DNA of 64,000 nucleotides from assembly GCA_009801085.1 (NCBI GenBank), contig VNWV01000002.1:682001-746000 (forward strand). The letters are read 5' to 3'. The position numbers and the translations under genes were made by a program. The notes under the pieces were generated by a model. The model was given only the letters and a program-made list of their open reading frames with translations. It did not search any database and was not told the origin of the DNA. The stretch comes from Lasiodiplodia sp. COLG20 (lineage: Eukaryota; Ascomycota; Dothideomycetes; Botryosphaeriales; Botryosphaeriaceae). This document shows positions 34,445-44,992 of the stretch, one piece after another (position 1 is the first letter of the stretch; every line of letters starts with the position of its first letter).

Positions 34445-36232
34445 TCAAATAATGCGTTTCAATACTACCATTGAAACCTCCAAGCCCTTCAGCGCCGGGA
34501 TCGAGAGCGAGTCGCCATCGGTGCTCCACATGGCATCTCCCCACAAGCTCTCCTGCACAGCCTCCACCTCCACCCCCTCGGGTAGTGTCACCTTGACGTC
34601 ACCCGCAACATTCCCATAACTCAGATTCACCACACTCACCAACACCGCCTCCTCGTCCACCCACGCCGCAGCATCGATCCTGCTCGCTCCGCTCACTTCC
34701 AGCCCTTGCGTCAGTGGCCGACCGATCAGGTAATCGGCCACCGGCTCGCTCGTCAGCACCGCAGCCAGCCTGTTCGTAACCTCAAGGATGTCCTCGGTCA
34801 CGGGGAAGTTCCACATGACGATGCCCTTGGCGCCGTGGTTGACGCTGAGGACGTTCATCACCACCTCCTCGGCGGCCGACGGGTAGCGGGTCCAGAAGGT
34901 CTCATTACCAAACGCCTGCGGCGCGCCCCAGTGCACCCTGGCGCCGCTCAATCCCAGGATCTCGTCGCGGTGCGCGAAGACGTCGAGGCGGTCCGACACG
35001 TCCTCGAAGGCGCCGGTGCAGTCGTCGCAGCCGCAGCAGCCGTACGTCGCGTTGCACGGCGTCGCGTACACGGTCGACCACGACGTGTTGGTCGAGATGG
35101 GATACACGTCGGACAGGATGATCTCGGCGCCCGCCGCGTAGTCGGCGTAGTGGAAGTCGTAGCAGTTGAGCGCCAGCGACACCGGGTGGTACGGGTCGAG
35201 CGCGCGGATGGCGGCGCGCGCCGCCGCCGTGCTGCCTAGCGGGTTGGACTTGCCGTCCGGCTCGTCGCCCGTGTACCAGAGGAGGAGGGATGAGTGGTTG
35301 TGCAGGTGCGTGACTTGGTCGAGCATCGTGGTGAGGTTGGATGGGTCCCACCGCACGTCGTATTGCAGGTAGAGGCCCAGTTCGGCGGCGCGGTCGAGGT
35401 AGGGCTGGAATAAGTCCCAGGGGAAGGGCGTGAGGCCGAGGTCGCCCGTGGGGACGATGTGGATGAGGTTGTAGTCCATTGCCGAGAATTCGTCGAGAGT
35501 GGAAACGTTGGAGTGCCAATATAGCGACCACTGCACGTAGTACGTGTAGGGGAAGATGGGCTGCCAGTCCGGGGAGGATCCACGCCGGACCGAGAGGCCG
35601 CCATACAGGTTGTCGATGCGTGTCGCCGTGCCGTTGTCTGTTCGAAGAGGGAGCTTCGTGACCTGGGTGTGGGCTGTGAAGTAGGTGGTTTCGTTGTGCT
35701 CCAAAATGGCCACTGCGGTAATGTTGTAAGGCTCAAAACGAGCAGCAAAGCTGGACAGATCGAACGGTATTTCTACACTGTCGCCGATCTTAACGGTGGA
35801 TTTTTCAACCAAGACAGAAGAGTTGCCATCTATGGAGACATCAACCCGAAGTTCTGTTCCGGCGTTTGACGAAAACGAGCCATTGGTCGACGGGAAAGGC
35901 TGCCCGATCAGGTCAGAGATAGTGGCATCGATGAGGAAAGCCCCGGTATCTTCGCCATCAAGATACAAAGTCATGCGTGGTCGAATCTTGAAGTTGAGCA
36001 AGGGCACGCTGGACTTCTCTGGCTCTTCGAACCAGCCCCCAGGATTAAACGATGCATTGCTATTCCACTTTTGTCAGTACTACAATCAACATAATATAAG
36101 GTATTGGTAGTCATACGTTGCACGATACGCCTTCCCGCACCAAATGTCGACCCCTGGTGGGTTGTTGAATTGAGCCTGGCTTTGCTTCCAAGCAGCAGCA
36201 AAGACCAGCACCTTCAAGGCCAAGCCAAACAT
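34445..36232 (-). CDS. secreted putative glycoside-hydrolase-fold protein, family not recognised
   Basis: Exons 36232-36117 and 36059-34445 (57-bp intron, GTATGA donor) encode about 576 aa. The spliced N-terminus is a clear signal peptide (MFGLALKVLVFAAAW, cleavage after SQA) followed by QFNNPPGVDIWCGKAYRAT. An N-terminal beta-sandwich-like region of about 200 residues precedes a central region with TIM-barrel character: LLLWYTGDEPDGK (a GDEP motif like a barrel-end acid/base Glu) and later GIVMWNFPVTED. A cysteine cluster CCGCDDC lies in the middle. More than ten N-glycosylation sequons suggest heavy glycosylation. Fold and secretion are inferred; substrate unknown. A block of very high GC (34900-35250) interrupts a more ordinary gene. 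Confidence 0.75.
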
Positions 36233-36927
36233 GTCGGGATTGCAGAGCTTCCACCACTAGAAGAATAGAGAGAAAGTGCGTACTTAGAAACAGGGGGCGA
36301 TGCTCGTTGATATGTTATAGCCTTGCGGCTTCTCCGGCTTTAATCTCACTGGTATTTAAGTGCTACCGTGACTTTTTCCCCGTGACATCGTAAAGTATCA
36401 TTTTAAGCGAAATGCTACACAGAGTAGCATCGAACAGAAAACTCTCAGGAGCCGATCACGGCTAACATGCGTACGCAGCCAGATAACAGCGCGGAAAGTG
36501 GGGAAGATAAGAGCGGGGGTGAGAGCTTGGACCTTTTCTTCTTTCCCGGTGGCGGCTGCCAGGCACCTGGATGCCGGAATGACGCACACAAGGTTACTGA
36601 AGCCGATGACTAGCGCGAAGAATAGAACATAGCGTAAATATTCCGCTTTTTTTTCTTTAATGAAAAAGAACACATATGGGCACTTGAAGCTATCGTCCGG
36701 ACGTGAATGTATAATTATTAATTCCACATTTACATCAGGATGATAGCTTCGAGTACCCATGACATGAGGGAAAATAAATCTCAAGCAGCCTTGGGTGCTA
36801 GTTGTAGCTGCTCATGCGTTTGGCAAACACGATTGCCAAATGCGGAAGGCACGACCAGTGGCATCGACACTTGACCACTTACTTCCAGACCAGACCTGAC
36901 CTTCAATCGCTTCACCCATCCACCACC
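36233..36927. promoter_or_regulatory. divergent promoter containing MITE copy D
   Basis: 695 bp between the start codons of the secreted protein and the unknown protein at 36928. Contains a TATTTAAGTG sequence near 36352 that reads as TTTAAATA-like on the minus strand, and MITE copy D. Confidence 0.4.
36590..36815. mobile_element. MITE-like element, copy D
   Basis: Left end AAGCCGATGACTAGCGCGAA followed by GAATAG matches the outer repeat of other copies; the right end (GGTGCTAGTTGTAGCTGCT) is a degraded complement. The inner palindrome (about 36678-36758) has arms TTGAAGCTATCGTCCGGACG and ATCAGGATGATAGCTTCG, flanked by CATATGGGC and CCCATGACATGAG. It ends about 110 bp before the ATG at 36928. 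Confidence 0.72.
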
Positions 36928-38076
36928 ATGCCGCTATCCTTAGCTCACCGTCGCAGATCGCTTGGTCAATTGCCAAACCCACCGAGAGCGCCCATCAATA
37001 CGGCGTTCGCAACCACTCTGCCAGCTTTCAACGAGAACGATTCACCCCCGAGCTTAAGCCCATCCAGCACCCAGGTCGCAACATCAGCCAGCTTCTTTAC
37101 TGCGCTTCAGGGTAGTAACCTCAGCGACGACGACATGTTCGGGTTCGACAGCCCTGCTTCTGTACGCCTTCCTTCCCCTGCCTCGCGTCGCACCCCGAAG
37201 TAATTATGCCTACAGCTGTCCTTGGACAACGACTCCGATTCCGAAATAAACTCCATCGACCTCTTCCCGACCGACGTCTGGTCCATCGCCCAGCGCGCAG
37301 CCACGCTCGGGCACCGCCGCTACGTTGCTCTGCCCGCCACAACGTCGAACAGCACCGTCGCAGCGCGCGCCTCGCACGTACACGCCCTCGTGACGCAGCA
37401 GCTCCTCCCTCACTCCTCCCTCACGCTCATCAACACGCCGCATGCACTACGCGTCCTCGTTATCTGGGCCAACACATCGCGCACCCTGTGCTCACGCAGC
37501 ATCATGCGCGGTCTCTTCACCAGCACCGTTTTGGCCGGTACCTATTCCACTCGCCTAGTTCCTGCCCGCACCTGGATCACCGGCGAGACCCCTGTTCTCA
37601 GCTGCAGCCCGGCGGCATTGCTGCGATGCGAGAAGGAGATATTACCCCTCAACCCCGTCATTGTTTTCGCGGAGATGCCCGTTCCAGAGGAGAAGGAGAT
37701 TGCCGAGGAGAAGACGGAACTAGATGGAGATGGTGGCGATGACCAGGAAACGGTGGTGGAGTCGAAGAAGAACAACAATGGATCGCAGGAGGGCGATGTC
37801 GCGGAATTATGGCATGCTGTTGCCGGCTTCGCGGGCTCGGCGGGTGACGAGCGGAGCCGCGTTTACACGTTCCTGGATCCCAGCGCAGAGGCGGATAGGC
37901 GCGTGGCCCGACGTATGAGAGAGATGATGCGGTTGGAGGGTGTCGAGGTGCCGCCGTTGGTGGCATATATGGCGGAACCGGTTGAAAGCGAGGCAGCTGA
38001 TGACGATGACGATGAGAATGACGAAGATGGTGGAGATAGCGGCGAGGGCGGAGGCGGTGTTCTATTGCAGCACTAG
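36928..38076 (+). CDS. unknown acidic fungal protein (364 aa)
   Basis: Two exons, 36928-37161 and 37216-38076 (54-bp intron, GTACGC donor, CTACAG acceptor), rejoin in phase to give ...FDSPAS-LSLDNDSDSE. The ATG sits in CCACCATGCC. The N-terminus (about 80 residues) is Ser/Pro/Thr-rich and probably disordered; the middle (about 95-215) looks globular, with LFPTDVWSIAQRAATLGHRRY and several predicted helices; the C-terminal third is highly acidic, ending in a D/E/G-rich tail. No catalytic motif or membrane segment is visible. I do not recognise it. Splice structure and codon use support a real gene; function unknown. Confidence 0.65.
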
Positions 38077-38953
38077 TAAATAAAAGGGAGAGTGACTATT
38101 AACAAGCGATAGCTTCAAGAATTCGAGTTAAGCAGAAGAAATACCGGCCAGAAATACCTCAGAAGGACCTAAATTAGTCGTTACGTAGGTATTTGAAGCT
38201 ATCGTCCAGACGTAGATGTTTATTTAATAATTCCACATCCTCGTCCGGACGATAGCTTCAAATACCCACGTAAGTCGAGTGCTGTTGCTCGCGAAGATAG
38301 TTGCAGAAGATCATTTTGTTTTTGGCAGGACAAAGGTCTAAGTCAAGAAAACTTTATAGGAAATTGCATTAACCGTGAAGAAATGAAGAGGCGAAAGTCC
38401 AAAACGACGGTACCTATTATTACAAGCAGAGAGACCCCAAACGAAACCTGTACATCCACAGGCCTACTCTGTTAAAGTTCCATAGTTTCCACTAGTAAGT
38501 GGAATTGAATTTTTTTTTTCCCGGACTTCGTTTATGCCCCCCTCTGCCTCCGTTTTCCGACCTGCCACATATGCTTTGTTTTTTCTTTTCTCTTTCCATT
38601 CGTTGCTGATGCACTCTATTAAAACAAGATAAAGAAAAAGAGAAGGAGGAGAAAGGAATGCTGGAAATGGTTGAGTGCAGTGTTGCTTTGTTCAGCTAAT
38701 TTGTTTCCTTCCCGCTTTAACGCCACGCTCGGATGATAGGAAGAAGCAGCACGAAAAGGGGGCCAACATGAAGAAAGCAAACAAAAGGGGAAATACGCGC
38801 GGAATACCAAGGCGCAGAAGAGAGGACCAACTGAAGGGGGAGAAGGAAGAAGGATTTGTACTTGGGACCAATGCTTGAGTGAGAAGCGCCTCCTTATGTG
38901 CACCGGCGCTAGTGTTTCCAACAATGTACATATGTACTGTAACGGCCAACCGC
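38077..38953. other. convergent gap with MITE copy G
   Basis: Contains a short half-arm (GCGATAGCTTCAAG, about 38106-38119) and a complete core palindrome (38181-38273). The rest, including T-rich tracts near 38510 and 38580, is the 3' flank of both genes. Confidence 0.55.
38181..38273. mobile_element. MITE-like core palindrome, copy G (93 bp)
   Basis: A near-perfect inverted repeat running from TTACGTAGGTATTTGAAGCT to its complement AGCTTCAAATACCCACGTAA, with arms of about 35 bp around a short AT-rich centre. It lacks the longer outer repeats of copies A and E, so it is either a core-only form or a deleted one. The two arms differ at only a few positions, which suggests it is the youngest or best-preserved hairpin in the window. 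Confidence 0.78.
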
Positions 38954-41900
38954 TTAAGCATAGATCTCCAGAGGTGCAATCTGATCGACAGGGTACAGCC
39001 AGCCACCACCTGCTTCTTCTTTCTCGAGCCAGTCGTACGGCCACTGAACGAGGTGTCCTTGAACCAGACCCAGGAGTTCCTCCGCATCTTGCTTGCCCAG
39101 CAGAGCGGTGTCATCGTCAGCTTGGAACGCCTTGATGCTACCACGCGTGGCCGCCCGCTTGCGGCGACGCTGGCTGCCTGCTGGCTTAAGGCTGGCATTG
39201 GTTTCCGTAACGTTGAGATTGCCGGTGCTGCCAGATGGACCGGTAGGAGTGGTGATCGTAATGGTGCGTGACCTGCCGTTGTTGTCGTCATTTGCACCAC
39301 GCGACGGCGGCGCGTCTGACGAAACAAAAGACTCGTTTCCGTAATGCATCGGGCTCATTGGAGTGGTGAGCATACCGTTGGGCTTTTCGCTAAATTCGGC
39401 CCCTGACCCAGCGCTGCCGTTGGCGTTTGAAGTTGCTGTCGAGGGCTTGCTGTGATCACGTCTTTCTTGGTCCTCCGCCCACTGCTCCACGTTACCAGAT
39501 GGGTGGCTATCTCTGGAGTTGCCAGGAGCAAGCTTCTCGTCGAAGGCCTTTCCAGCACCGTCTGCAAGAGTAGTTCCAGTACCGGGAGGGCCAGTCTTTC
39601 CTGGGGTATCTTGGGCCATACGCGTCTCGCTCTTACCCTGACCCTGAGACTTGGCAAAGCGTTCTCCGAATGCCGCATACTCGCGGTACTCCTTCCATGT
39701 GCGTACCTCGTTATCGGGCATGCAGCGGAACACCTGGCGGTAGATTTTGGTGTTGTTCTCTGCGATAGTGTGCCAAGTGTCCAGGAAAAAAGCGTCATTG
39801 ATAGGGTCGAGCATGCAGTCTTCGGTGACGAGCGGACGCTTCATGTTAGAGACAAGTGCGCTAATGAGAGTGTTGGCAGTGGCCGAAGTCGTTCTCAGCA
39901 AGGGCGGGCCACCGATATCAGTATCATCCACAGCGGGCAGAGCAGGAAGCTGGCTGAGCTGCGTGAGCCCGAGTTCCCTGGTGTTCATCCTAGGCAGTGA
40001 CGGAGGAGGCATCTTCTCATTGCCAAGATCCTGGAGCACCTCACTGATTTGGCTCACTTGAGAGCGGGCCGTGTTGCTGCGGTTGCGTCCCTTCTTCGGG
40101 CTGCCCTGCTTGGGAACTTCAAGAGTGTTCTTTCCCCCAGGTGCTTGCTGAGTAACTAGGACCTCATGACCATGGATGTCGATGGTCGAATCTCTTCCGC
40201 GGCTGTAGCCGCGAGCTGAAGCCTCCAGGAAGTGGTCGGCACCTTCACCGCGGACATCACGGTCTCGGTTCAAGTGAGTAGACGCCGCGGCCTCTTCATC
40301 AGCATTGGGGTCGGTCGTGAATTCAGGAGTTGATGGATTCGGCTGGAGTGCATTGTCCATGGCATCGTGGTTGTAGCTCATCGCTTCGGCTTTTCTGATC
40401 AAGTCCTCCTCGGCGCGGTTCTTGTTGTCGATGAGCTGCTGTTCAATCGTCGAGTTGGTGTCTGCACTTGAGGGTCTAGAAACATCGCTGCTGTATGCCT
40501 CAGATTGCTCTTCCTCCAGCAGTTCGTCAACGTCAATACCAAGGTGCTCACGCATGAGCCTGACACGCAAGGTATGTGCGAATTTGGAAACCTTGTAGGG
40601 CTTACCCGCCATGAATGAAGGGATCATGTCGGTATCTCTGACGATAGCTGCCACTTCGGAATCACGAGATCCAAGCAGGGAACGCTCGTTGATGTTAGCT
40701 GATCCAATGATGACAATGCGATCGTCAACAATCATGCACTTGGCGTGGATGTATAGCTGCTCCGTGACGAGCGACTTCTTCGGCCCAATACGTCCCCAGG
40801 ACCGGAGAGAGTAAAACTGGACATAGTCTTCGGGTTCAATGCCGGCGGCACGAAGTCTTCCGAACAGAGAGGTCTCGCCGCGGCAAATACTCCGGTACTG
40901 GCACTGCATGATCAGACGGACGCTAGTTCCATCCTGGCTATCAACAGTACTCTGGAAACCTGGCATCAGCGGAATAACGAGAATAGCTCGCCACGACTCC
41001 CCGTTCTTATGAGCGCGCTTGATACGCTCCACGAGCGCATCGTTGATCTTGTTGAGAATCTTCGTCCCCTCAACTTGGCAAGAACTGATGTAGAACTGGT
41101 TCTCAATGTAGACGAAGTGGTCACTTGCTTGAATACTCTTGACATACGCATTCATGATGCTGTGCTCAGTCCGATCGGGGGTACCAAGGGACCACTTGCA
41201 TGCAGAGCGAAGCATCTGGATCTCACAGGTGCCGTCAAGTCCAAGGGCCCGCAGGTCGGCCTGGTTGAAGTCCGGTGGAGGGAGAAGATAAGGGGTAGGG
41301 CGGGTAGGAGTCTTTCCCCGACGGAGATAGTTCCAACGCTGGACGAAATGTCTTGTCAAGTCTCGAGCTGGCTGGCCAACTATCTGCATGCCAATATCAT
41401 GCCACGGCATGCGAGGAACCTTTTCTCTGTCATACATTTCTTCATAAGGCTTGTCAAGAGCGTAAAAGTCGTGGACTCTAGGGTTAGAGTAATCCTTTCC
41501 GGGCCACATTTGGCAGTGTTCGGAATCCTTTGGAAGATCGTTATCCAGCTCAAAGCCTGTCAACTTGTCATCGTTCAGAACATGGCTTGGTGTATCCCAT
41601 CGTCCAAAGCACAGGTCGACACCGCCACAGAAAGCAACCGTATGGTCAACAATGCAGATCTTTTCGTGATGGGCCCAGAAGAATTGGTTCTTCTTGATTT
41701 GATGGGGAGACCGCTGGACAAATACGTTGGGATGAAGATCGAGCAGCGACAGCTTGCTGTATTCGGAATCGATCGGGATGGCGGAGTTGATGTTACGGTA
41801 CATGATCACGAAGATCTTGACACCCTCTTGAGCCTTGCGCTGCAAGAGACGATCTAGCCTCCATTTCTGGCTGATGGCAGGAGGTCTACGCAGGTAAAGC

Positions 41901-44461
41901 TCAGGGCTGAGCCACCAATCATGGATGTAGATGACATCTCTGGCCATACTGATAGCGCGAGAGACGTTCCACATATAGTCCCGCGCATCCACAAGCCACT
42001 GAGCCCAGACATTGTGTCTTACGGGCGCGAAGCTGTCGAAACGGTGTGACTTTGACCATTCAGTTTGCGACATCATGAACTTGATGGACTCCTGAAATTG
42101 GCCCATCTGCCTTTCGTTCTTGGCCAACAGTTTGAGCTTGCGCTCGGAGTTGACCAGACGAAGCATGTGTGCGTTGGGGTGAGCGGCAGATGTCTTCGCC
42201 TTGCTAGCCATCTCGCGCGCACCCTTCTTCTCGTAGAAATGGAAATCCATGTCTACGAGGAAGACATCGTAGATGTTCATTTCTTCAGGCGAATCAACAC
42301 AGCAAATGTAGCTGTGGCGCACGAGGAACCATTTCGGCATGTGAGCTTGTTGCTTGAACCAATGAGGGTTCCAGCCCTTCTGATTGGCCGCCTTGTTGGA
42401 CTGGATCATCATGAAACCTTCTTTTCCGTGGTACCCGCCTTCTTGTGCGAGGCGGACGCCTAATGCGGAGAGCTCCAGGAACTTGCAGAGTCGGTTGCTA
42501 TCGGGCCGGAAAATAACGAAGGTGATCAGCTGCTGAAGATACTGCTCCAACTTCTTTCGTTGCTTGTCATGATACGTGTCCTTGCGTGGCACGATGGTTC
42601 CAGGAGCATCAGGGACTTGGCCAAAGAAGCTGCCGGTGCGAGCCGTCATTTCGCCAACGATCCCGGGTGTCTGTTCAGGGCTTCCAACGCTTGAGTTGCG
42701 TTCCGCGGCATGCTGCTTCGATGAGGATCGCCGTCTCTTGCTATTCTTTCCAGGCCTGTCAGTTCCACTGGCATCGCCATCTGTAATCGCTCCGGGCGCT
42801 TCCTCGTCGTCCTCCTCCTCCTGATCATCCAAGAGACCACGCATTCCACGCACATAGGGCAGAGCGCTTCTGGGAAACCGCGGAAGTTGACTCTTGTTGG
42901 TATCCTCGCCCCTAAATCGTACGTATTTTTCCTTGGCAGTGGCAGTCTTGTACTTGAGGTGGAGATTGGCAAAATCACGGATAGTCCGATGGACGACCCA
43001 CTTCATGCGGGTCATACCACTGCCGTATTCAAGCTCGATTCTGAAGTTGACATGGCGGTCGTTGTTTTTGTCGCTGATTTTTTGGCTGTCTGTGATTTGA
43101 ACTTTGAGCTGCTCCATGAGGATCGGCACCCTTTTTTTGTCGTGTTCGTCTCTCTGAAACATACTGGCGAGGAAGAGGGCAGCGGGGGCTCCTGCGAGGA
43201 GTTCGGCAACCAGCTCTGCGGATTTTGCGTGGTCGAGTCTGTTTTGCTCCTTCCGCTGCTTCCCGAGCATCTTCAAGCCAGACTTCAGCTGGCGCCACTT
43301 TTGTGCGCTGATGCTAGTGGTGCGCTCACCACGCTGTCTCCATGAAGGAGACTCAGCAGAGCCATCGAATCGGTTAGCAATATTGGTGAAACGCCGGAAG
43401 TTACTCGGTCGACGAACGTCCGGAGTTTCTTCTCCTGTAATCTCCATCCTACGACTCGAGAAGCTAAGCCGCCGCCGCGCGTGCATTCCTCTCCTCCAGG
43501 CGCTCTCTTTCGCAAGCATGTCCCGCCCTTCATCCTCAGACAAACCCATCCTTTGGTTTTCAGGGATGTCCGACATGGTACCTCGCCGTCCAAAAGGTGG
43601 CTTGAAAGCAAAGGGGTTTTCAGAGGGCGAATCTCGCGGGAAGGAGGGATCATTGATAGTCTTCGGGGTAGCTGGAGCAGTACTCGGTCCATGTTTTTGG
43701 CGGCGGATCTTTCTTCTCTGGCGCGGAGGACGCGCCGGGCCTTCTCCTGCGCTCTCGTCATCTGCCTCTACTTCACTTCCTTCTTCTGCAATGTATCGTG
43801 GTTGTGATCGCTCAGATTCCGGAGACAAGGGGCCGGTTGGTGTGAATTCACCAATCGATCCAATTGGCCCATCGCCAATGGTGAAGCCACTTATACTTCT
43901 GCTGTGCCCCTGCAGCGGATTCAGCGCCCTGAGCCGGGCAATGAGAGAGGCTTTATCCCTGCCATGTCGTTCCAGCTCCTCTTCATCATCCAGGGAGTGT
44001 TGTCTCGAGTGTCCACCAGCCGCTCCTTCCTGCGCTTGAGAGCGAGCGAATTGCACGCTGCGACGTCCGCCGGGCGTTGATGTGCCGGCTTCACTTGTGG
44101 GTTTTCTCGATAGTTGGCCGTGCGAGTTGAAATCGGTCGGGTCAGCGATCTGACCAAAGCTTGGGGACGGCTCGAGGGGATGCGGGGCTTTGGCAGCAGC
44201 ATTCTGGGCGGCGGCGTCTCCAGAAGTGCCGTTTGCGGTGGGGAAGGGGAAGCCCGCGGCTGACTTGGGCTCAGCGACGTCCTGCTCGAATTTCACGGAG
44301 CCCGCAGTTTCCGGCCTGTTAGCATCGTCGGCGTGAGGAACCCCCTCGTCGGCGGAGCCGTGAGCGCGCTGCTCTTGGCGCAATGGCGAAAAAGTCTGGG
44401 CCTGCTTTTCGGGCGGAGGAGAGGTCCGCGGCGAAACGCTTGAGTCCCGCGTCTCGGCCAT
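38954..44461 (-). CDS. SPO14: phospholipase D (PX-PH-HKD type)
   Basis: A single 5.5-kb exon encoding about 1835 aa; I start at MAETRDSSVS because the extra upstream codons of the frame begin at TTG. PLD hydrolyses phosphatidylcholine to phosphatidic acid in signalling and vesicle traffic. A long disordered N-terminus (to about 440) is followed by a PX domain (about 455-600), a PH-like domain (about 690-795, KWFLVRHSYICCVDSPEEM), then two catalytic HKD motifs: HHEKICIVDHTVAFCGG (about 925) and HAKCMIVDDRIVIIGSANIN (about 1240). The C-terminal 500 residues include a long disordered stretch, then CMLDPINDAFFLDTW, conserved in fungal PLD1/Spo14, and end DQIAPLEIYA. Absence of introns over 5.5 kb is unusual next to its neighbours but common for this family. 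Confidence 0.95.
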   Translation of the reverse strand: MAETRDSSVSPRTSPPPEKQAQTFSPLRQEQRAHGSADEGVPHADDANRPETAGSVKFEQDVAEPKSAAGFPFPTANGTSGDAAAQNAAAKAPHPLEPSPSFGQIADPTDFNSHGQLSRKPTSEAGTSTPGGRRSVQFARSQAQEGAAGGHSRQHSLDDEEELERHGRDKASLIARLRALNPLQGHSRSISGFTIGDGPIGSIGEFTPTGPLSPESERSQPRYIAEEGSEVEADDESAGEGPARPPRQRRKIRRQKHGPSTAPATPKTINDPSFPRDSPSENPFAFKPPFGRRGTMSDIPENQRMGLSEDEGRDMLAKESAWRRGMHARRRLSFSSRRMEITGEETPDVRRPSNFRRFTNIANRFDGSAESPSWRQRGERTTSISAQKWRQLKSGLKMLGKQRKEQNRLDHAKSAELVAELLAGAPAALFLASMFQRDEHDKKRVPILMEQLKVQITDSQKISDKNNDRHVNFRIELEYGSGMTRMKWVVHRTIRDFANLHLKYKTATAKEKYVRFRGEDTNKSQLPRFPRSALPYVRGMRGLLDDQEEEDDEEAPGAITDGDASGTDRPGKNSKRRRSSSKQHAAERNSSVGSPEQTPGIVGEMTARTGSFFGQVPDAPGTIVPRKDTYHDKQRKKLEQYLQQLITFVIFRPDSNRLCKFLELSALGVRLAQEGGYHGKEGFMMIQSNKAANQKGWNPHWFKQQAHMPKWFLVRHSYICCVDSPEEMNIYDVFLVDMDFHFYEKKGAREMASKAKTSAAHPNAHMLRLVNSERKLKLLAKNERQMGQFQESIKFMMSQTEWSKSHRFDSFAPVRHNVWAQWLVDARDYMWNVSRAISMARDVIYIHDWWLSPELYLRRPPAISQKWRLDRLLQRKAQEGVKIFVIMYRNINSAIPIDSEYSKLSLLDLHPNVFVQRSPHQIKKNQFFWAHHEKICIVDHTVAFCGGVDLCFGRWDTPSHVLNDDKLTGFELDNDLPKDSEHCQMWPGKDYSNPRVHDFYALDKPYEEMYDREKVPRMPWHDIGMQIVGQPARDLTRHFVQRWNYLRRGKTPTRPTPYLLPPPDFNQADLRALGLDGTCEIQMLRSACKWSLGTPDRTEHSIMNAYVKSIQASDHFVYIENQFYISSCQVEGTKILNKINDALVERIKRAHKNGESWRAILVIPLMPGFQSTVDSQDGTSVRLIMQCQYRSICRGETSLFGRLRAAGIEPEDYVQFYSLRSWGRIGPKKSLVTEQLYIHAKCMIVDDRIVIIGSANINERSLLGSRDSEVAAIVRDTDMIPSFMAGKPYKVSKFAHTLRVRLMREHLGIDVDELLEEEQSEAYSSDVSRPSSADTNSTIEQQLIDNKNRAEEDLIRKAEAMSYNHDAMDNALQPNPSTPEFTTDPNADEEAAASTHLNRDRDVRGEGADHFLEASARGYSRGRDSTIDIHGHEVLVTQQAPGGKNTLEVPKQGSPKKGRNRSNTARSQVSQISEVLQDLGNEKMPPPSLPRMNTRELGLTQLSQLPALPAVDDTDIGGPPLLRTTSATANTLISALVSNMKRPLVTEDCMLDPINDAFFLDTWHTIAENNTKIYRQVFRCMPDNEVRTWKEYREYAAFGERFAKSQGQGKSETRMAQDTPGKTGPPGTGTTLADGAGKAFDEKLAPGNSRDSHPSGNVEQWAEDQERRDHSKPSTATSNANGSAGSGAEFSEKPNGMLTTPMSPMHYGNESFVSSDAPPSRGANDDNNGRSRTITITTPTGPSGSTGNLNVTETNASLKPAGSQRRRKRAATRGSIKAFQADDDTALLGKQDAEELLGLVQGHLVQWPYDWLEKEEAGGGWLYPVDQIAPLEIYA

Positions 44462-44992
44462 ATTGTTGTGTTGGGCCCCTAACCCACCCGACGTGTCGGC
44501 GCGCAACGTGCGGGCGATGTAAAGGAACGGCGGAGGTGCAAACGAGCGGAAGCTTGTTCAGCAGCGATCTAGACCCTGGAGATCGAAAAGTGCAGATCCT
44601 CGTGTCGGGTGAGGTGGTTACGGTGTTGGCGGTGGAGACGTGCTCTCCCGGAGACGCGGTCGGCCAAGGTGCGATGCTGCGGAGGTGCGGAGGTTTGCGG
44701 AAAGCTGTCTGGGGGGCGACAGGAGTGAAGGGAGTGTTTGCAGGAGTGCCCCTGCCGTGAGAGAGCGGCGAGGACGGTGCAGGAGTTGCAGGAGAGGGGG
44801 ATTGGCGTAATCTCTGCTGGCACACGGAGATTGTAGCGATCTACGGGATGACGCCAAGCGGCCTTGTGCAGGTGGAGCGTGCCCGTCTACGTCCCTGCCC
44901 GCACCACACCGCTGCCCACTCCCGAACACACGCGTCAACACCAGCTCCTGACTGACGGCCAATCGCGATAGCCGGCCGTATACGTTTCAGCA
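44462..44992. promoter_or_regulatory. divergent promoter, phospholipase D / alpha-beta hydrolase
   Basis: 531 bp between the two start codons; ordinary composition, no repeat element and no clear TATA box. Confidence 0.35.
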
